Below, in pieces: positions 7,874-15,053 of a stretch of DNA of 18,724 nucleotides. Origin of the DNA: Saprospiraceae bacterium (lineage in GTDB: Bacteria > Bacteroidota > Bacteroidia > Chitinophagales > Saprospiraceae); NCBI GenBank assembly GCA_007125435.1, contig SLDF01000226.1, positions 1-18,724 on the forward strand, written 5' to 3'. The translations under genes were made by a program, and so were the position numbers. The notes beneath the pieces were generated by a model. The model was not told the origin of the DNA and ran no database searches. It worked only from the letters and a program-made list of their open reading frames with translations. Each line of letters opens with the position of its first letter. Position 1 is the first letter of the stretch.

Positions 7874-7945
7874 TAAAAAGCTATTAGAATATAACTTTAA
7901 ATGAATTTTACTCTTAATCTTATGTCTGGTTTTATTTATTAGCGG

Positions 7946-8001
7946 GAAGAACTAGAAAACTCCCCGCTAACAAATTATAATCCCATGAACATATCCAAAA
8001 C
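7946..8001 (+). repeat. 35-bp direct repeat, unit 2, with preceding hairpin
   Basis: The repeat proper is 7967-8001, 128 bp downstream of unit 1 and identical to it. It is also preceded by a hairpin, of different sequence: AGCGGG near 7941-7946 pairs with CCCGCT at 7963-7968. Its ATG (7985) opens a 19-residue peptide, MNISKTIISLTVLIAYVCL, ending at 8044. The composition (basic residue, then a hydrophobic run) is like the start of a signal peptide. This may be the remnant 5' end of an exported-protein gene. Confidence 0.6.
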
Positions 8002-8499
8002 AATTATTTCTCTTACAGTCCTAATTGCTTATGTTTGTTTGTGATACATTAATCACAATACAATAATCTAGCTTTTTCCAGACCCTACCAATAACAAAAA
8101 AAAGCGGTTGTTATATATTTTTATTTATAATATGAATATATCCTGTAGTATAAGCAATAGAAGTGAACCCAATTATTAAAAGTCGTAGAAACACATCTTT
8201 ATTAACTGATAATGAGCACTATGGGGCACTAAAGTGTCACACTCAAACAGATATAAAGTAGAAGCTTATAGTTAGGAAGCAGTCTATTTGCAATGCATGG
8301 TTGTTCTAAATTTACTTTTTTTTCAGTCGCTTTTTCGCTGAAAAAAAGATGAATTTTATTCAAAAAAACTTGATGACAGGTCAAAAAAGTGGACTTATTG
8401 ATGATTATCGTCATGTATCCGACCGCATTCTTGTACAGCTATTTTATGGTTTAACACCATATAAACTTAAGTTGAAAACACATTGACAGAGAAATAAAG

Positions 8500-9915
8500 C
8501 TAGACTTCAGGAAAAATCTTTTGTGGGTTTAATATGTGATGTGGATCAAAACTATTCTTAATGGCTGCCATTAATTTCAGTTCGATTGGCGAGAAAACAA
8601 TATTCATATATCTTTTTTGCACCAGACCAATGCCGTGTTCGCCTGAAATTGTTCCACCCAGTTGTTTGACATAATGAAACAGTTCTGCAATGCCTTCGTG
8701 TAGTTTATTATTCCAATCCTCATCACTCATATCTCCTTTCAAAATATTGACATGTAGATTACCGTCTCCTGCATGGCCGTAACAGACAGATGTGAAGTTA
8801 TACTTTTCACCGATAGATTTCACCCCATCGAGGAGTTCGGGAAGTTGAGCTCTAGGCACGACAGTATCTTCCTCCTTATAAATAGAGTTTAATTTTACAG
8901 CGTGTCCCACGTTTTTTCTAAGCTTCCAAAGTTCTCTTTTTTGGTCATCGTTATCTGCGAATAGCACATTATCAGCACCAAACTTTTCAACAACTTCAGT
9001 GATCACTTCGCAATCTTGATAAAGAGTTTCCAGATAATTCCCATCTACTTCGATCAGCAGATGTGCACCGACACTGTCCTCTATTTTAAAATTCACATGA
9101 CCGATATACTTAATAGCCCAATCTATAGCAGACCTTTCCATAAATTCCAGGGCTGAAGGGGTAATACCTGCCTGAAAGATTGCAGATACTGCGGCACACG
9201 CCATTTTTGCGGATGAAAAAGGGACGAGCATCAAGAGGTTGTATTTTGGAAGCGGGATTAATTTTAGTGTAATTTGAGTAACCACACCAAGGGTACCTTC
9301 ACTCCCTACCATTAATTGAGTCAAATTATATCCCGTTGAGTTCTTCAGTGTTTGTGCGCCCGTTTCGATGACCTCGCCAGATGCAAGTACGACTTCAAGA
9401 TTCAAGACATAGTCTTTAACCACGCCATACTTCAATGCTCTGGGACCACCTGAATTAGTGGCTACGTTTCCACCGATAAAGCACCAGCCGCTAGAGGCCG
9501 GATCAGGAGGATAAAACAAACCTTTCTCCTTGACAGCATTCTGCAGAACTTCAGTGATGACACCCGGTTCTGTCTGCACCTGAAGATTATCCATATCAAT
9601 ATTAACAATTCGGTTCATTCTCTCCAGGCTTAAGACAATGCCACCCAAAGCCGGGATAGCACCGCCCGCCAATCCGCTGCCTGCGCCTCTCGCTGTCACA
9701 GGTAATCTTCGATTGTGTGCATAGGCCATGATTTTGGAAACCTCCTTTGTGCTATTGGGCTTCACAATGACTTCGGGTAAGCACATAATATCTTCCGTCT
9801 CGTCATGTGCATAGTCTCGTAAAGAAGCTTCATCCTGAATGACAAAATCAGCGCCGACAATTTCTGTAAGTCTTGTTATATCCTGTTCATTGATCTTGCT
9901 ATACGCATTTGTCAT
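8500..9915 (-). CDS. FAD-linked 2-hydroxyacid oxidase/dehydrogenase, GlcD type
   Basis: This 471-residue flavoprotein resembles the glycolate oxidase GlcD subunit and D-lactate or D-2-hydroxyglutarate dehydrogenases, which oxidise 2-hydroxyacids to 2-ketoacids. Numbered from the chosen ATG, the FAD-binding PCMH fold shows ARGAGSGLAGG (75-85), PPDPASSGWCFIGGNVATNSGG (in the range 136-157) and GSEGTLGV (204-211). The C-terminal oxidase domain has CYGHAGDGNLHVNI (378-391) and SGEHGIG (424-430). The frame extends upstream to a GTG at 9972, but that extension encodes a low-complexity hydrophobic run inside the hppA terminator, so ATG 9915 is preferred. No GlcE or GlcF partner is nearby and there is no iron-sulfur domain, so the electron acceptor and exact substrate are open. 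Confidence 0.9.
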   Translation of the reverse strand: MTNAYSKINEQDITRLTEIVGADFVIQDEASLRDYAHDETEDIMCLPEVIVKPNSTKEVSKIMAYAHNRRLPVTARGAGSGLAGGAIPALGGIVLSLERMNRIVNIDMDNLQVQTEPGVITEVLQNAVKEKGLFYPPDPASSGWCFIGGNVATNSGGPRALKYGVVKDYVLNLEVVLASGEVIETGAQTLKNSTGYNLTQLMVGSEGTLGVVTQITLKLIPLPKYNLLMLVPFSSAKMACAAVSAIFQAGITPSALEFMERSAIDWAIKYIGHVNFKIEDSVGAHLLIEVDGNYLETLYQDCEVITEVVEKFGADNVLFADNDDQKRELWKLRKNVGHAVKLNSIYKEEDTVVPRAQLPELLDGVKSIGEKYNFTSVCYGHAGDGNLHVNILKGDMSDEDWNNKLHEGIAELFHYVKQLGGTISGEHGIGLVQKRYMNIVFSPIELKLMAAIKNSFDPHHILNPQKIFPEV

Positions 9916-9939
9916 AATGGGAGCTTTAATATGCCGTCT

Positions 9940-9991
9940 AAAAAAAATAAATATAATAAAAAAAGAGAGCACTTAGGACAGTACTCTCTTT
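9940..9991 (-). terminator. Intrinsic terminator of hppA
   Basis: AAAGAGAG-C-ACT (9962-9973) pairs with AGT-A-CTCTCTTT (9980-9991) around a 6-nt loop. On the minus strand the stem is followed by TTTTTTTATTATATTT, a convincing U-tract. It lies just after the hppA stop (10023) and ends before the oxidase ATG. Confidence 0.75.
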
Positions 9992-10022
9992 CTATTATTA
10001 TGTATGATGTGTAATTACTGAT

Positions 10023-12269
10023 TTATAGAGAATAAGTATCATCCTCTTGATTTTGGCCTATGTAGTCAGGCGCTTCGATGATGTTTTCCTTTGGCATAAC
10101 ATCGCTATGCCCGGCACCATCGCCATAAATTTGCCCTAAAACAGGAGCAATAGTAAGCCCGACAAGGGAGGAAAGCTTAATAAGGATATTCATAGAAGGT
10201 CCTGATGTGTCTTTGAAAGGGTCACCGACAGTATCACCTGTAACAGCAGCTTTGTGTGCTTCCGAACCTTTATATTCCATTTTCCCATCTATTTCTACGC
10301 CTGCTTCAAAAGACTTTTTAGCATTGTCCCATGCTCCACCGGCATTATTTTGGAAGATGGCCCACATCACACCGGATACAGTCACACCTGCCATGTAAGA
10401 ACCTAAAGCTTCAGGGCCCATAAAAAAGCCAACAATAATTGGGATGAATATAGCCATTGATCCAGGCAGAAGCATTTCTCTAAGAGCAGCCTGTGTTGAA
10501 ATCTCAACACATTTACCGTATTCAGGTGTAGCTGTCCCTTCCATGATACCTGGAATCTCTTTGAATTGTCTTCTCACCTCTTTTACCATTTCCATCGCTG
10601 CTCGTCCTACTGCGGACATAGCTAATGCAGAGAATACAACCGGTACCATAGCACCGATAAAGAGAGCAGCAAGGACATCGGCCTTAAAGATATTAATACC
10701 ATCAATACCCGTAAACTTAACATATGCAGCAAAGAGAGCCAAAGCTGTCAAGGCAGCAGATGCTATAGCAAAACCTTTACCGATAGCAGCAGTTGTATTA
10801 CCTACTGAGTCTAATATGTCTGTACGCGTACGCACTTCTTTAGGCAGTTCTGACATTTCTGCGATTCCACCTGCATTATCTGCGATAGGACCGAAGGCAT
10901 CAATGGCCAGTTGCATAGCCGTAGTAGCCATCATACCTGAAGCAGCAAGTGCCACACCATAGAAACCAGCTAGTGAGTATGCACCCCAGATTGCGCCTGC
11001 AAATAATAATACAGGAAAGAAAGTGGATAACATACCTACAGACAGACCTGCAATGATATTAGTAGCGGCGCCTGTAGATGAATTTCTAATGATACTGTTA
11101 ACAGGCCCTTTTCCTATAGCTGTGTAATATTCTGTAATTAAGGAAATAAGTGCACCGACCGCCAGACCAACGACTACAGCTCCAAAGACGTGATTTGGCG
11201 TCACTTCAGAAGCCGTATCATCGCCAAAGAAAGTCATTGTCATTGTCTCAGGTAGCATCCAGTTAATCACGAAGTAAGCTGCAACACCAGTCAATACTAT
11301 GGAGAGCCAGTTACCTATATTTAACGCTTTCTGTACCGTTGACTCACTTGCGCCATCCTCATTGACTCTTATAAACAATGTACCAACGATAGAGAATAAC
11401 AAGCCCAGACCTGCAATCAATACAGGAAGTAAAATTGGGCCTAAACCTCCAAATGCATCAGTAACCTGACCGCCCATTTCGCCAATGACATAGTTACCAA
11501 GTACCATTGCAGCCAAAACTGTCGCTACATAAGACCCGAAAAGGTCAGCTCCCATACCTGCAACGTCTCCAACATTATCTCCAACGTTGTCAGCTATTGT
11601 TGCGGGGTTTCTTGGGTCATCCTCAGGTATACCTGCTTCGACCTTTCCTACAAGGTCAGCTCCAACATCGGCAGCCTTTGTATAAATACCTCCACCAACT
11701 CTGGCGAATAAGGCTATCGATTCTGCGCCGAGTGAAAAACCGGCAAGCGTCTCCAATACAACAGTCATATCGTGAGTAGTTGTCCACTCTCCCCCCATCA
11801 ACCAAACAAATAGTATAGCGAAAATGAAAGCAAGACCGAACACTGCCAAACCTGCAACACCCAGGCCCATAACAGTACCGCCACCAAAAGACACTTTTAA
11901 TGCCCTTGACAAACTGGTACGTGCAGCTTGAGTCGTTCTGACGTTTGCAGCTGTAGCAATACGCATACCAATATATCCTGCCAATGCAGATGCAGAAGCT
12001 CCAATTACAAAAGCCACCACGATAAACCAGTGCGTAGACTCAACAACCGATGACAACACACCAAGTGCCGCACCAGCTATAACAACAAATATAGAAAGTA
12101 CTCTATACTCTGCTTTCAAAAAAGCCATTGCACCATCTCTAATGTGGTTGGAGATTGTCTTCATCTTGTCCTCTCCTGCGTCCTGTTTATTGACCCATCT
12201 TGATAAAAACAACATGTACACCAGTCCTACAAGACCAAATGCTGGTAATATGTAAATCAATTTATCCAT
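10023..12269 (-). CDS. hppA: K+-dependent membrane-bound inorganic pyrophosphatase
   Basis: This 748-residue integral membrane protein couples hydrolysis of pyrophosphate to ion pumping across the inner membrane. The long series of hydrophobic segments fits the roughly 16-helix family. Signatures include DVGADLVGKVE (201-211), DDPRNPATIADNVGDNVGD (217-235) at the substrate site, and DAFGPIADNAGGIAEMS (457-473). A C-terminal GDTVGDPFKDTSGPS segment completes the site. GNTTAAIGKG (490-499) has Ala494 and Gly497 where K+-independent enzymes carry Lys and Thr, so this is the K+-requiring class. Whether it pumps Na+, H+ or both cannot be fixed by eye. ATG at 12269 has a good promoter about 65 bp upstream and a terminator follows the gene, indicating a single-gene transcript. 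Confidence 0.96.
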   Translation of the reverse strand: MDKLIYILPAFGLVGLVYMLFLSRWVNKQDAGEDKMKTISNHIRDGAMAFLKAEYRVLSIFVVIAGAALGVLSSVVESTHWFIVVAFVIGASASALAGYIGMRIATAANVRTTQAARTSLSRALKVSFGGGTVMGLGVAGLAVFGLAFIFAILFVWLMGGEWTTTHDMTVVLETLAGFSLGAESIALFARVGGGIYTKAADVGADLVGKVEAGIPEDDPRNPATIADNVGDNVGDVAGMGADLFGSYVATVLAAMVLGNYVIGEMGGQVTDAFGGLGPILLPVLIAGLGLLFSIVGTLFIRVNEDGASESTVQKALNIGNWLSIVLTGVAAYFVINWMLPETMTMTFFGDDTASEVTPNHVFGAVVVGLAVGALISLITEYYTAIGKGPVNSIIRNSSTGAATNIIAGLSVGMLSTFFPVLLFAGAIWGAYSLAGFYGVALAASGMMATTAMQLAIDAFGPIADNAGGIAEMSELPKEVRTRTDILDSVGNTTAAIGKGFAIASAALTALALFAAYVKFTGIDGINIFKADVLAALFIGAMVPVVFSALAMSAVGRAAMEMVKEVRRQFKEIPGIMEGTATPEYGKCVEISTQAALREMLLPGSMAIFIPIIVGFFMGPEALGSYMAGVTVSGVMWAIFQNNAGGAWDNAKKSFEAGVEIDGKMEYKGSEAHKAAVTGDTVGDPFKDTSGPSMNILIKLSSLVGLTIAPVLGQIYGDGAGHSDVMPKENIIEAPDYIGQNQEDDTYSL

Positions 12270-12334
12270 TTATATAAATTTTATGTTTCGAAAAAGTGCA
12301 TAAATCACCGAAAAGCCATTGTTTAAATGGCGCA

Positions 12335-12366
12335 CAAAAGTACATTTTACGCCTGACTTGAACAAA
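12335..12366 (-). promoter_or_regulatory. Bacteroidota-type promoter of hppA
   Basis: On the minus strand TTTG (12366-12363), 20 bp, then TACTTTTG (12342-12335) match the TTTG-N19-21-TAnnTTTG consensus at both boxes. The predicted start site gives a leader of about 60 nt before the hppA ATG. Confidence 0.65.
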
Positions 12367-12450
12367 TGGTCATACATAAAAATAAATATTACCATACCTC
12401 TACTTACTGGAGATAGCGTGCTTTTCAAGGTACCATCTATTTCAAGAGTC

Positions 12451-12733
12451 TTGCATCAGCGCTGTGGAGCAGGTCACGAACGATAGTGAGAGAGTCCAAA
12501 GGACCGAGCGAATAGCGAGCCTCGAAGCGAGTCTGAAAATAGCCGTCGTATGATTTAAGTCGCAGCTATTTTGAGTGAGATCGAAGAATAAAAAATACGC
12601 GCATAGCCATAGCTACGTAAGTATTTTTTTTTCGAAGAGATTGCTCAAAAGAGCAAGACTTGGGATCATTAAGATGGCTGTTTTCAGACTCTTAAAAGCG
12701 ACCCGACGACGACAGGAGGAGGGTGATGCCCAA
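12451..12733 (+). repeat. Dispersed intergenic repeat, copy 2 (283 bp, with internal palindrome)
   Basis: It begins TTGCATCAGCGCTGTGGAGC and ends GAGGAGGGTGATGCCCAA, sharing the end blocks of copies 1 and 3, with GGACCGAGCGAATAGCGAGC and AGCGACCCGA inside. Between them sits a 163-bp imperfect palindrome (12529-12691): outer arms GAGTCTGAAAATAGCC... and ...GGCTGTTTTCAGACTC match at 17 of 19 positions, and complementary tracts continue inward (TTTTGAG 12569-12575 with CTCAAAA 12644-12650) to a centre near 12610. A 72-codon frame across it is a by-product. It lies past the 3' end of the TrpF-like gene. Confidence 0.8.
12529..12691. repeat. 163-bp imperfect palindrome inside repeat copy 2
   Basis: The two halves are near-complements with small gaps over their whole length: arms 12529-12547 and 12673-12691 pair at 17 of 19 bases, TTTTGAG and CTCAAAA pair further in, and TAGC (12604-12607) meets GCTA (12612-12615) at the centre. 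In RNA it would form one long hairpin. It is absent from the other two repeat copies. Confidence 0.75.
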
Positions 12734-12824
12734 AGCCACAAAATTAAAAGCAATCCTGCCGATAGTATGACAAAAACCATAATGAAACAGTAATCAACAA
12801 ATGAGCATACCCCTTAGGTTCGCT

Positions 12825-13460
12825 TCATACAAAGTTATCTTCGAGGAGGTCAAAGACATTATCCAATTCATCATAGACCTTGACGCCAACTTCATCTTCT
12901 TTGCCGCCATGGAGAACGATGCCTTCGGGATTAATTTTTTCGAGGATTTTGATGTCTTCATCAGATTTGATGATTGCGTCGAGGAATACTGCACTAGCTG
13001 CACAAACCGTCTGTAATATCGGAAGGGCGCCTGAGCTTTCAACCTCTTCTAATGTCAGTCCTGTTTGTTTGATATCCAGAATGAGATAGTCAAATCCAAG
13101 CACTATTTCTGTTCCAACAAGTTGATTTTGATTTACAGACTTGAAGTCTGAAATGGTATGGTTGAGAAAAGTAAGATGGTCAAATACCTGAGACGGTGGC
13201 AGACCGGCATCCTGCTTATTGAAAATCCAACCGTCCGGATTAAACTTTTCAGAGAACTCAATAAAGTAATCATCAGATATAAAGTGCAAAAGCGTCATAG
13301 GCCCGTCAATCCAATCTGCAATAGCCAGAACTTCTTCCGGAGATAGATTATTATTGCTATCCAACTCATTGAGACATATATAGTCAGCCCCTCTGGCAGC
13401 AAAGTACCTTGCATCCGTTAAATTGAGAACATTGTTGGCTAAGATTTTAAATGGCAACAT
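12825..13460 (-). CDS. TrpF-like beta/alpha-barrel protein, probably not a true isomerase
   Basis: This 211-residue protein resembles phosphoribosylanthranilate isomerase. Its first strand and loop (FKILANNVLNLTDARYFAARGADY, residues 4-27) align with the TrpF pattern KxCGxT...DA...GAD, but the expected catalytic Cys is replaced within ILANN. The later strand YLILDIKQTGL keeps an aspartate like the TrpF general acid, but the phosphate-binding GGTG-type motif is not seen, although ...PEGIVLHGGKE near the C-terminus ends the barrel in TrpF style. No other trp gene is nearby. It is better described as a barrel protein of unknown role than as trpF. ATG 13460 starts 108 bp from the divergent alkyltransferase-like gene. 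On the minus strand TTG, 21 bp, TTACTTTG (13517-13486) could be its promoter. Confidence 0.7.
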   Translation of the reverse strand: MLPFKILANNVLNLTDARYFAARGADYICLNELDSNNNLSPEEVLAIADWIDGPMTLLHFISDDYFIEFSEKFNPDGWIFNKQDAGLPPSQVFDHLTFLNHTISDFKSVNQNQLVGTEIVLGFDYLILDIKQTGLTLEEVESSGALPILQTVCAASAVFLDAIIKSDEDIKILEKINPEGIVLHGGKEDEVGVKVYDELDNVFDLLEDNFV

Positions 13461-13485
13461 CTTTTATCTTTAAATTTCAGAGGGT

Positions 13486-13517
13486 CAAAGTAAGTAAATT
13501 TAATATTAATTTTACAA
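13486..13517 (-). promoter_or_regulatory. Possible promoter of the TrpF-like gene
   Basis: On the minus strand TTG (13517-13515), a 21-bp spacer and TTACTTTG (13493-13486) approximate the Bacteroidota consensus, with one mismatch in the -7 box. It ends 25 bp before the ATG. Confidence 0.35.
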
Positions 13518-13568
13518 GATTGATATCTGTATTATGAATGTAGCCACTAGGCTAAATATAAATCATGT

Positions 13569-13895
13569 ATGAAAGAATATAATTACGTTGAAAATGTTTA
13601 CGAATTGGTTCGCTTAATTCCCAGCGGTAAAGTTTCCACATATGGCATCATAGCTGATTGCCTTACATTGGGGTCAGCTAGAATGGTAGGCTGGGCATTG
13701 AATCAGTCTTTTGGCATATCACCTCCGGTGCCTGCTCATAGAGTTGTAAACCGCAAAGGTGAATTATCAGGACGAAACCACTTCCCAACAGCAGACACCA
13801 TGCAAAAACTACTCGAATCAGAAGGAATAAAAATAAAAGATCATACTATCGTCAACTTTGAGCAACATCTTTATAACCCTTGCGAGAAGTTTTAA
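13569..13895 (+). CDS. Alkyltransferase-like (ATL) DNA-binding protein, Cys replaced by Ala
   Basis: The 108-residue protein is the DNA-binding domain of the O6-alkylguanine-DNA alkyltransferase family. It has IPSGKVSTYGIIA (17-29, including the phosphate-rotating Tyr25), SARMVGWALNQ (36-46, including the Arg38 finger) and the active-site motif PVPAHRVVN (53-61). The acceptor Cys of the PCHRV motif is Ala56, so it cannot accept alkyl groups itself. Known ATL proteins carry Trp or Ala here and bind alkylated bases to hand them to nucleotide excision repair; that role is inferred. Length is typical of stand-alone ATLs, with no N-terminal Ada or AGT domain. It starts with ATG 13569, transcribed away from the TrpF-like gene. 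Confidence 0.85.
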   Translation: MKEYNYVENVYELVRLIPSGKVSTYGIIADCLTLGSARMVGWALNQSFGISPPVPAHRVVNRKGELSGRNHFPTADTMQKLLESEGIKIKDHTIVNFEQHLYNPCEKF

Positions 13896-13991
13896 CCAGG
13901 TGGTAAGCAGGTGAGCAAACTCTTCTTTCAATGCACCGAAGAACGTTATTCAATAGGTCTATAGTGTCAAATTGAATCAACAGTAAAAATA

Positions 13992-14019
13992 ATTGTAAAT
14001 AACATTTGCCATTTACAAT
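13992..14019. repeat. 9-bp-arm inverted repeat before the small protein gene
   Basis: ATTGTAAAT (13992-14000) and ATTTACAAT (14011-14019) are perfect complements around a 10-nt spacer. It lies between the ATL gene (stop 13895) and the small protein (start 14071). It may be an operator or a weak terminator for the ATL gene, since ATTTTCTTT follows the right arm. Confidence 0.4.
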
Positions 14020-14070
14020 ATTTTCTTTAAGAGGTAGTTTTATCAATATTAAATAAATAAAATCCACCAC

Positions 14071-14307
14071 ATGGAGAAAACCTTTACAATTAATGATTTA
14101 GTACGTCTTTTATATTCAGAAACTAGCGAGGCTGAAAGGTTTGAATTGGCAGCAGTTTTATCTGATAATTACATCTTCAACGAGAAGCATCAGGAATTAG
14201 CCATCAGTAAAGCAGCATTACCAAAAGTAAGTTTTTTACCGTCGAAGCAATCGCTAAATGCTATACTGGCATACAGCGCTAGCACATCTAATGAAGTTCT
14301 AGCTTAG
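14071..14307 (+). CDS. Small conserved-type protein of unknown function (78 aa)
   Basis: The protein is short, acidic in its first half and soluble, with no signal peptide or membrane segment. It begins MEKTFTINDLVRLLYSE, and its predicted helices are rich in Glu and Ala. It ends with a stretch ALPKVSFLPSKQSLNAILAYSAS (49-71). I recall LPKVxFxPSxxxIxxILxYS at the C-terminus of short Bacteroidota proteins of unknown role, so I think this is a real gene rather than a chance frame. A good terminator 79 bp downstream supports transcription. Codon use looks like its neighbours. No function can be assigned. Confidence 0.7.
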   Translation: MEKTFTINDLVRLLYSETSEAERFELAAVLSDNYIFNEKHQELAISKAALPKVSFLPSKQSLNAILAYSASTSNEVLA

Positions 14308-14385
14308 TATTATGAAGCTTGTTTTTACTTTTTGCAGCCGCAAATGACTATAAAACCTGTGGATTAATGATATAAAAGATGAATA

Positions 14386-14416
14386 GGGTAATGATAAATT
14401 CATTACCCTTTTTTTT
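14386..14416 (+). terminator. Intrinsic terminator after the small protein gene
   Basis: A perfect 9-bp stem (GGGTAATGA with TCATTACCC) with a TAAAT loop is followed by eight T residues (14409-14416). The orientation fits the small protein gene ending at 14307. Confidence 0.9.
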
Positions 14417-14525
14417 ATTTTATATATAGAAATGTCATACATGCACAGCAGCTATAAAAGCCATCTGTAGCATACAAACACAATACTATTAAACCTTCAA
14501 GTCAGAGATTGTAAAGTCTACGCCA

Positions 14526-14849
14526 TTAAGCTTGATTTTTAACAGAAGCTTCTTTGAAATTCATCAACGCTTTAACAGTATTAATCAACCTGCTATAGTC
14601 AATACTGTAATGGACAAATTTTCCATCCTTTTCGGTATTAACTACACCAGCCATTCTTAGCACTTTCAAGTGCTGAGATGTAATGGATTGTTCAATCTGT
14701 AAAGTGTTGTAAATTTTGTTGACGTTAATCTCGTTGTTTTTGTCTATGAACTCTAGAATTTTGAGGCGGAGGGGATGAGCTAGTGCTCTTAAGAGTTCAG
14801 ACGAATACTGTAGTTTGTCATTGTCAAAAATAACCTTAGTCTTCTTCAT
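14526..14849 (-). CDS. ArsR-family winged-helix repressor (copy A)
   Basis: This 107-residue protein (from ATG 14849) is a compact ArsR/SmtB-type regulator. ALAHPLRLKILEFI (22-35) is followed by the helix-turn-helix QIEQSITSQHLKVLRMAGVV (51-70) and the wing NTEKDGKFVHYSI (71-83). The frame is open upstream to a TTG at 14912, but the extra 21 residues are not family-like, so the ATG is used. There is no cysteine at all and no metal-binding motif of the CxC (alpha-3N) or His/Asp (alpha-5) kinds, so metal sensing is unlikely. It is a close paralogue of the repressor immediately upstream. A 36-bp palindromic stretch (14931-14966) lies in the gap between them. No obvious target gene is adjacent, so it may regulate itself or a distant gene. 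Confidence 0.88.
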   Translation of the reverse strand: MKKTKVIFDNDKLQYSSELLRALAHPLRLKILEFIDKNNEINVNKIYNTLQIEQSITSQHLKVLRMAGVVNTEKDGKFVHYSIDYSRLINTVKALMNFKEASVKNQA

Positions 14850-14930
14850 GCAAAGAAATTTTGTAGTTTTCCAATATGTATAATTAACCTTAGCACAACA
14901 AATATGCACCAATTATATAATATCAACAAA

Positions 14931-14966
14931 AAATATGGACATAAATTAAAATAAATGTCCATATTT
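14931..14966. promoter_or_regulatory. 12-12-12 palindrome upstream of ArsR copy A
   Basis: AAATATGGACAT (14931-14942) and ATGTCCATATTT (14955-14966) are perfect 12-bp inverted repeats with a 12-bp AT-rich spacer. It sits 82 bp before the ATG of copy A and downstream of copy B, so it could be an operator for the ArsR pair or a terminator-like hairpin for copy B (TTTG follows on the minus strand). Confidence 0.55.
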
Positions 14967-15053
14967 CTTGTCTTTACACTACAAAGATTCAAGCCTTTAT
15001 TTAGGAAAAGCTACTTAACTAACAGCAAATCAACATGTTGTAGAGGTCACACC

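Larger units (their letters stand above)
7466..8499. other. Gene-poor 1-kb region between convergent genes
   Basis: No full-length gene is supported between the glycosyltransferase (plus) and the FAD oxidase (minus). It contains the palindromic element at 7511-7588, a strong hairpin at 7807-7838, the paired 35-bp direct repeats at 7839 and 7967, and an AT-rich stem at 8315-8348 (CTTTTTTTCAG-type arms). A 61-codon minus-strand frame (8414-8229) overlaps that stem and has no recognisable features. A 39-codon frame from 7730 runs through the hairpin at 7807 and is probably chance. Confidence 0.55.

Noticed and set aside
7807..8001. Integron attC sites or a CRISPR array
   Set aside because: The hairpins are followed by CTAAC but do not give the RYYYAAC/GTTRRRY core pair. 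The two 35-bp repeats are 93 bp apart, only two in number, and no integrase or cas gene is present.
8229..8414. 61-codon minus-strand frame with an ATG
   Set aside because: It overlaps an AT-rich inverted repeat, has no family features and no promoter; probably chance.
9916..9972. Upstream extension of the FAD oxidase to a GTG start
   Set aside because: The extension is low-complexity hydrophobic and lies within the hppA terminator hairpin and U-tract.
12575..12793. 72-codon plus-strand frame
   Set aside because: It is composed of the internal palindrome and right end of repeat copy 2.
14850..14912. N-terminal extension of ArsR copy A from TTG
   Set aside because: The extra residues are not family-like and the ATG at 14849 matches the start of the paralogue.
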